A stretch of DNA of 64,000 nt from the NCBI GenBank assembly GCA_027186245.1, contig CP114481.1, positions 45,043,501-45,107,500 of the forward strand, given 5' to 3'. The notes beneath the pieces were generated by a model. That model had not been told where the DNA came from. It worked only from the letters and a program-made list of their open reading frames with translations, and searched no databases. The translations under genes were made by a program, and so were the position numbers. The DNA comes from Coriaria nepalensis (Eukaryota; Streptophyta; Magnoliopsida; Cucurbitales; Coriariaceae). This document shows positions 63,066 to 64,000 of the stretch, in pieces. Each line of letters starts with the position of its first letter. Within the stretch, counting starts at the first letter, position 1.

Positions 63066-64000
63066 AAATGATCAATGCAATGAAAGTCTGCATTCGTTTA
63101 ACCTTAAAATCATTTCAATGAGTCATTTCAAGTCAATATCTTATTTCGAAGCAAGTCGAACGAATTCTATTTTCGCACTTCAAACAGAACTTTTGTGCAT
63201 AGCTTGCGAATGATCAATGCAAGGAAAGTGTGCATTCGTTTAACCTTAAAATCATTTCAATGAGTCATTTCAAGTCAATATCTTATTTCAAAGCAAGTCG
63301 ATCGAATTCTATTTTCGCACTCTAAACACAAGTTTTGTGCATAACTTGGAAATGAACAATGCCAGGAATGTGTGCATTCGTTTAACCTTAAAATCATTTC
63401 AATGAGTCATTTCAAGTCAATATCTTATTTCAAAGCAAGTCGAACGAATTCTATTTTGGCACTCCCAACACAAGTTTTGTGCATAACTTGCACATGATCA
63501 GTGCAAGGAAAGTGTGCATTCGTTTAACCTTAAAATCATTTCAATGAGTCATTTCAAGTAAATAACTTATTCCAAAGCAATTCGAACGAATTCTATTTTT
63601 GCACTACAAACACACGTTTTGTGCATAACTTGCAAATGATCAATGCAATGAAAGTGTGCATTCGTTAAACCTTATAATCATTTCAATGAGTCATTTCAAG
63701 TCAATATCTTATTTCGAAGCAAGTCAAACGATTTCTATTTTCGCACTTCAAACACCAGTTTTGTGCATAACTTGGAAATGATCAATGCAATGAAAGTGTG
63801 CATTCGTTTAACCTTAAAATCATTTCAATGAGTCATTTCAAGTCAATATCTTATTTCAAAGCAAGTCGAACGAATTCTATTTTGGCACTCCCAACACAAG
63901 TTTTGTGCATAACTTGCACATGATCAGTGCAAGGAAAGTGTGCATTCGTTTAACCTTAAAATCATTTGAATGAGTCATTTCAAGTAAATAACTTATTCCA
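63066..64000 (+). repeat. 17-monomer higher-order repeat, partial copy at window end
   Basis: Restarts at the GTCTGC monomer and follows copy 2 order (GCGAATG, AAATGAACAATG, CACATG, GTTAAACC, GCAATG, CACATG) until the window ends inside the seventh monomer. The array therefore continues beyond 64000. Confidence 0.88.

Larger units (their letters stand above)
1..64000 (+). repeat. 142-bp satellite array, whole window
   Basis: The window is about 450 direct copies of a 142-bp monomer. Taking the monomer start at the recurring AAATGATCAATG, copies begin at 1, 143, 285, 427, 569, 711 and so on to 63918, where the last copy is cut by the window end. All copies are in the same orientation and I saw no inversion, unique spacer or inserted element. 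The consensus is roughly 68% A+T. Recurrent signatures in order are TGATCA, GTTTAACCTTAAAATC, TCATTTCAA (twice), TCGAACGAATTC and CACAAGTTTTGTGCATAACTTG. Divergence among monomers is mostly point substitutions. Long arrays of 100-200 bp AT-rich monomers are typical of eukaryotic centromeres and pericentromeres, so a centromeric satellite is the leading reading; telomere-proximal or interstitial heterochromatin remains possible. The species was not recognised. Confidence 0.98.

Noticed and set aside
1..64000. CRISPR array
   Set aside because: There is regular repetition, but no distinction between constant repeats and unique spacers: the whole 142-bp period is conserved.
1..64000. Telomeric or rDNA spacer repeat
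   Set aside because: No short G-rich telomere motif, rRNA sequence or promoter-like unit occurs anywhere in the window.
1..64000. Transposon-derived tandem repeat (for example LTR or MITE arrays)
   Set aside because: No target-site duplications, terminal repeats, primer-binding site or polypurine tract could be recognised, and the 142-bp unit has no coding remnant.

Overview
The whole 64 kb is one uninterrupted head-to-tail tandem array of an AT-rich satellite (about 32% GC in the consensus I read) with a 142-bp monomer. The window holds about 450 copies, all in the same orientation. It contains no gene, RNA gene, transposon, CRISPR array or unique sequence. The longest open frame is 76 codons and simply reads through repeat monomers. 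Because 142 is not a multiple of 3, every frame cycles through all three phases of the repeat and soon meets a stop. This is a eukaryotic chromosome region of the centromeric or pericentromeric/heterochromatic satellite type, most likely from a long-read assembly. The species cannot be fixed from the sequence. The monomer size, AT richness and lack of coding fit many plant centromeric satellites, but animal satellites of this size exist and no diagnostic motif settles it.

Layout. The array is organised above the monomer level into multimers (higher-order repeats, HORs) and segmental duplications, recognised by shared rare substitutions and indels. From 1 to about 3.0 kb is a block copied at 15.05-18.04 kb. 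From 3.1 to 6.9 kb is a 10-monomer (1420 bp) HOR. From 8.88 to 14.4 kb is a nearly perfect 20-monomer (2839 bp) tandem duplication. From 18.1 to 24 kb is a 17-monomer (2414 bp) spacing plus a further copy of the 2-3.4 kb block. From 25.0 to 29.4 kb is a nearly perfect 12/10/9-monomer series. From 29.4 to 40 kb is a recurring block of about eight monomers, including a 7-monomer (994 bp) tandem duplication. From 40 to 48 kb the monomers are more divergent with no clear local HOR. From 48.2 to 54.5 kb is a 23-monomer (3266 bp) HOR. From 54.5 kb to the window end is a 17-monomer (2413 bp) HOR with a 9-monomer deletion derivative.

Monomer anatomy. Each monomer carries a GAATTC site, a TGATCA site, an internal 9-bp direct repeat spaced 13 bp apart, and three short dyad symmetries. 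Monomer length is very constrained: phase tracking across 64 kb is explained by thirteen small indels, the largest being an 18-bp duplication at 52.3 kb. Nothing here acts as a gene. Any function would be structural (centromeric chromatin, heterochromatin, or transcription of repeat RNA) and is inference. All coordinates of HOR boundaries are read by eye and may be off by some tens of bases.
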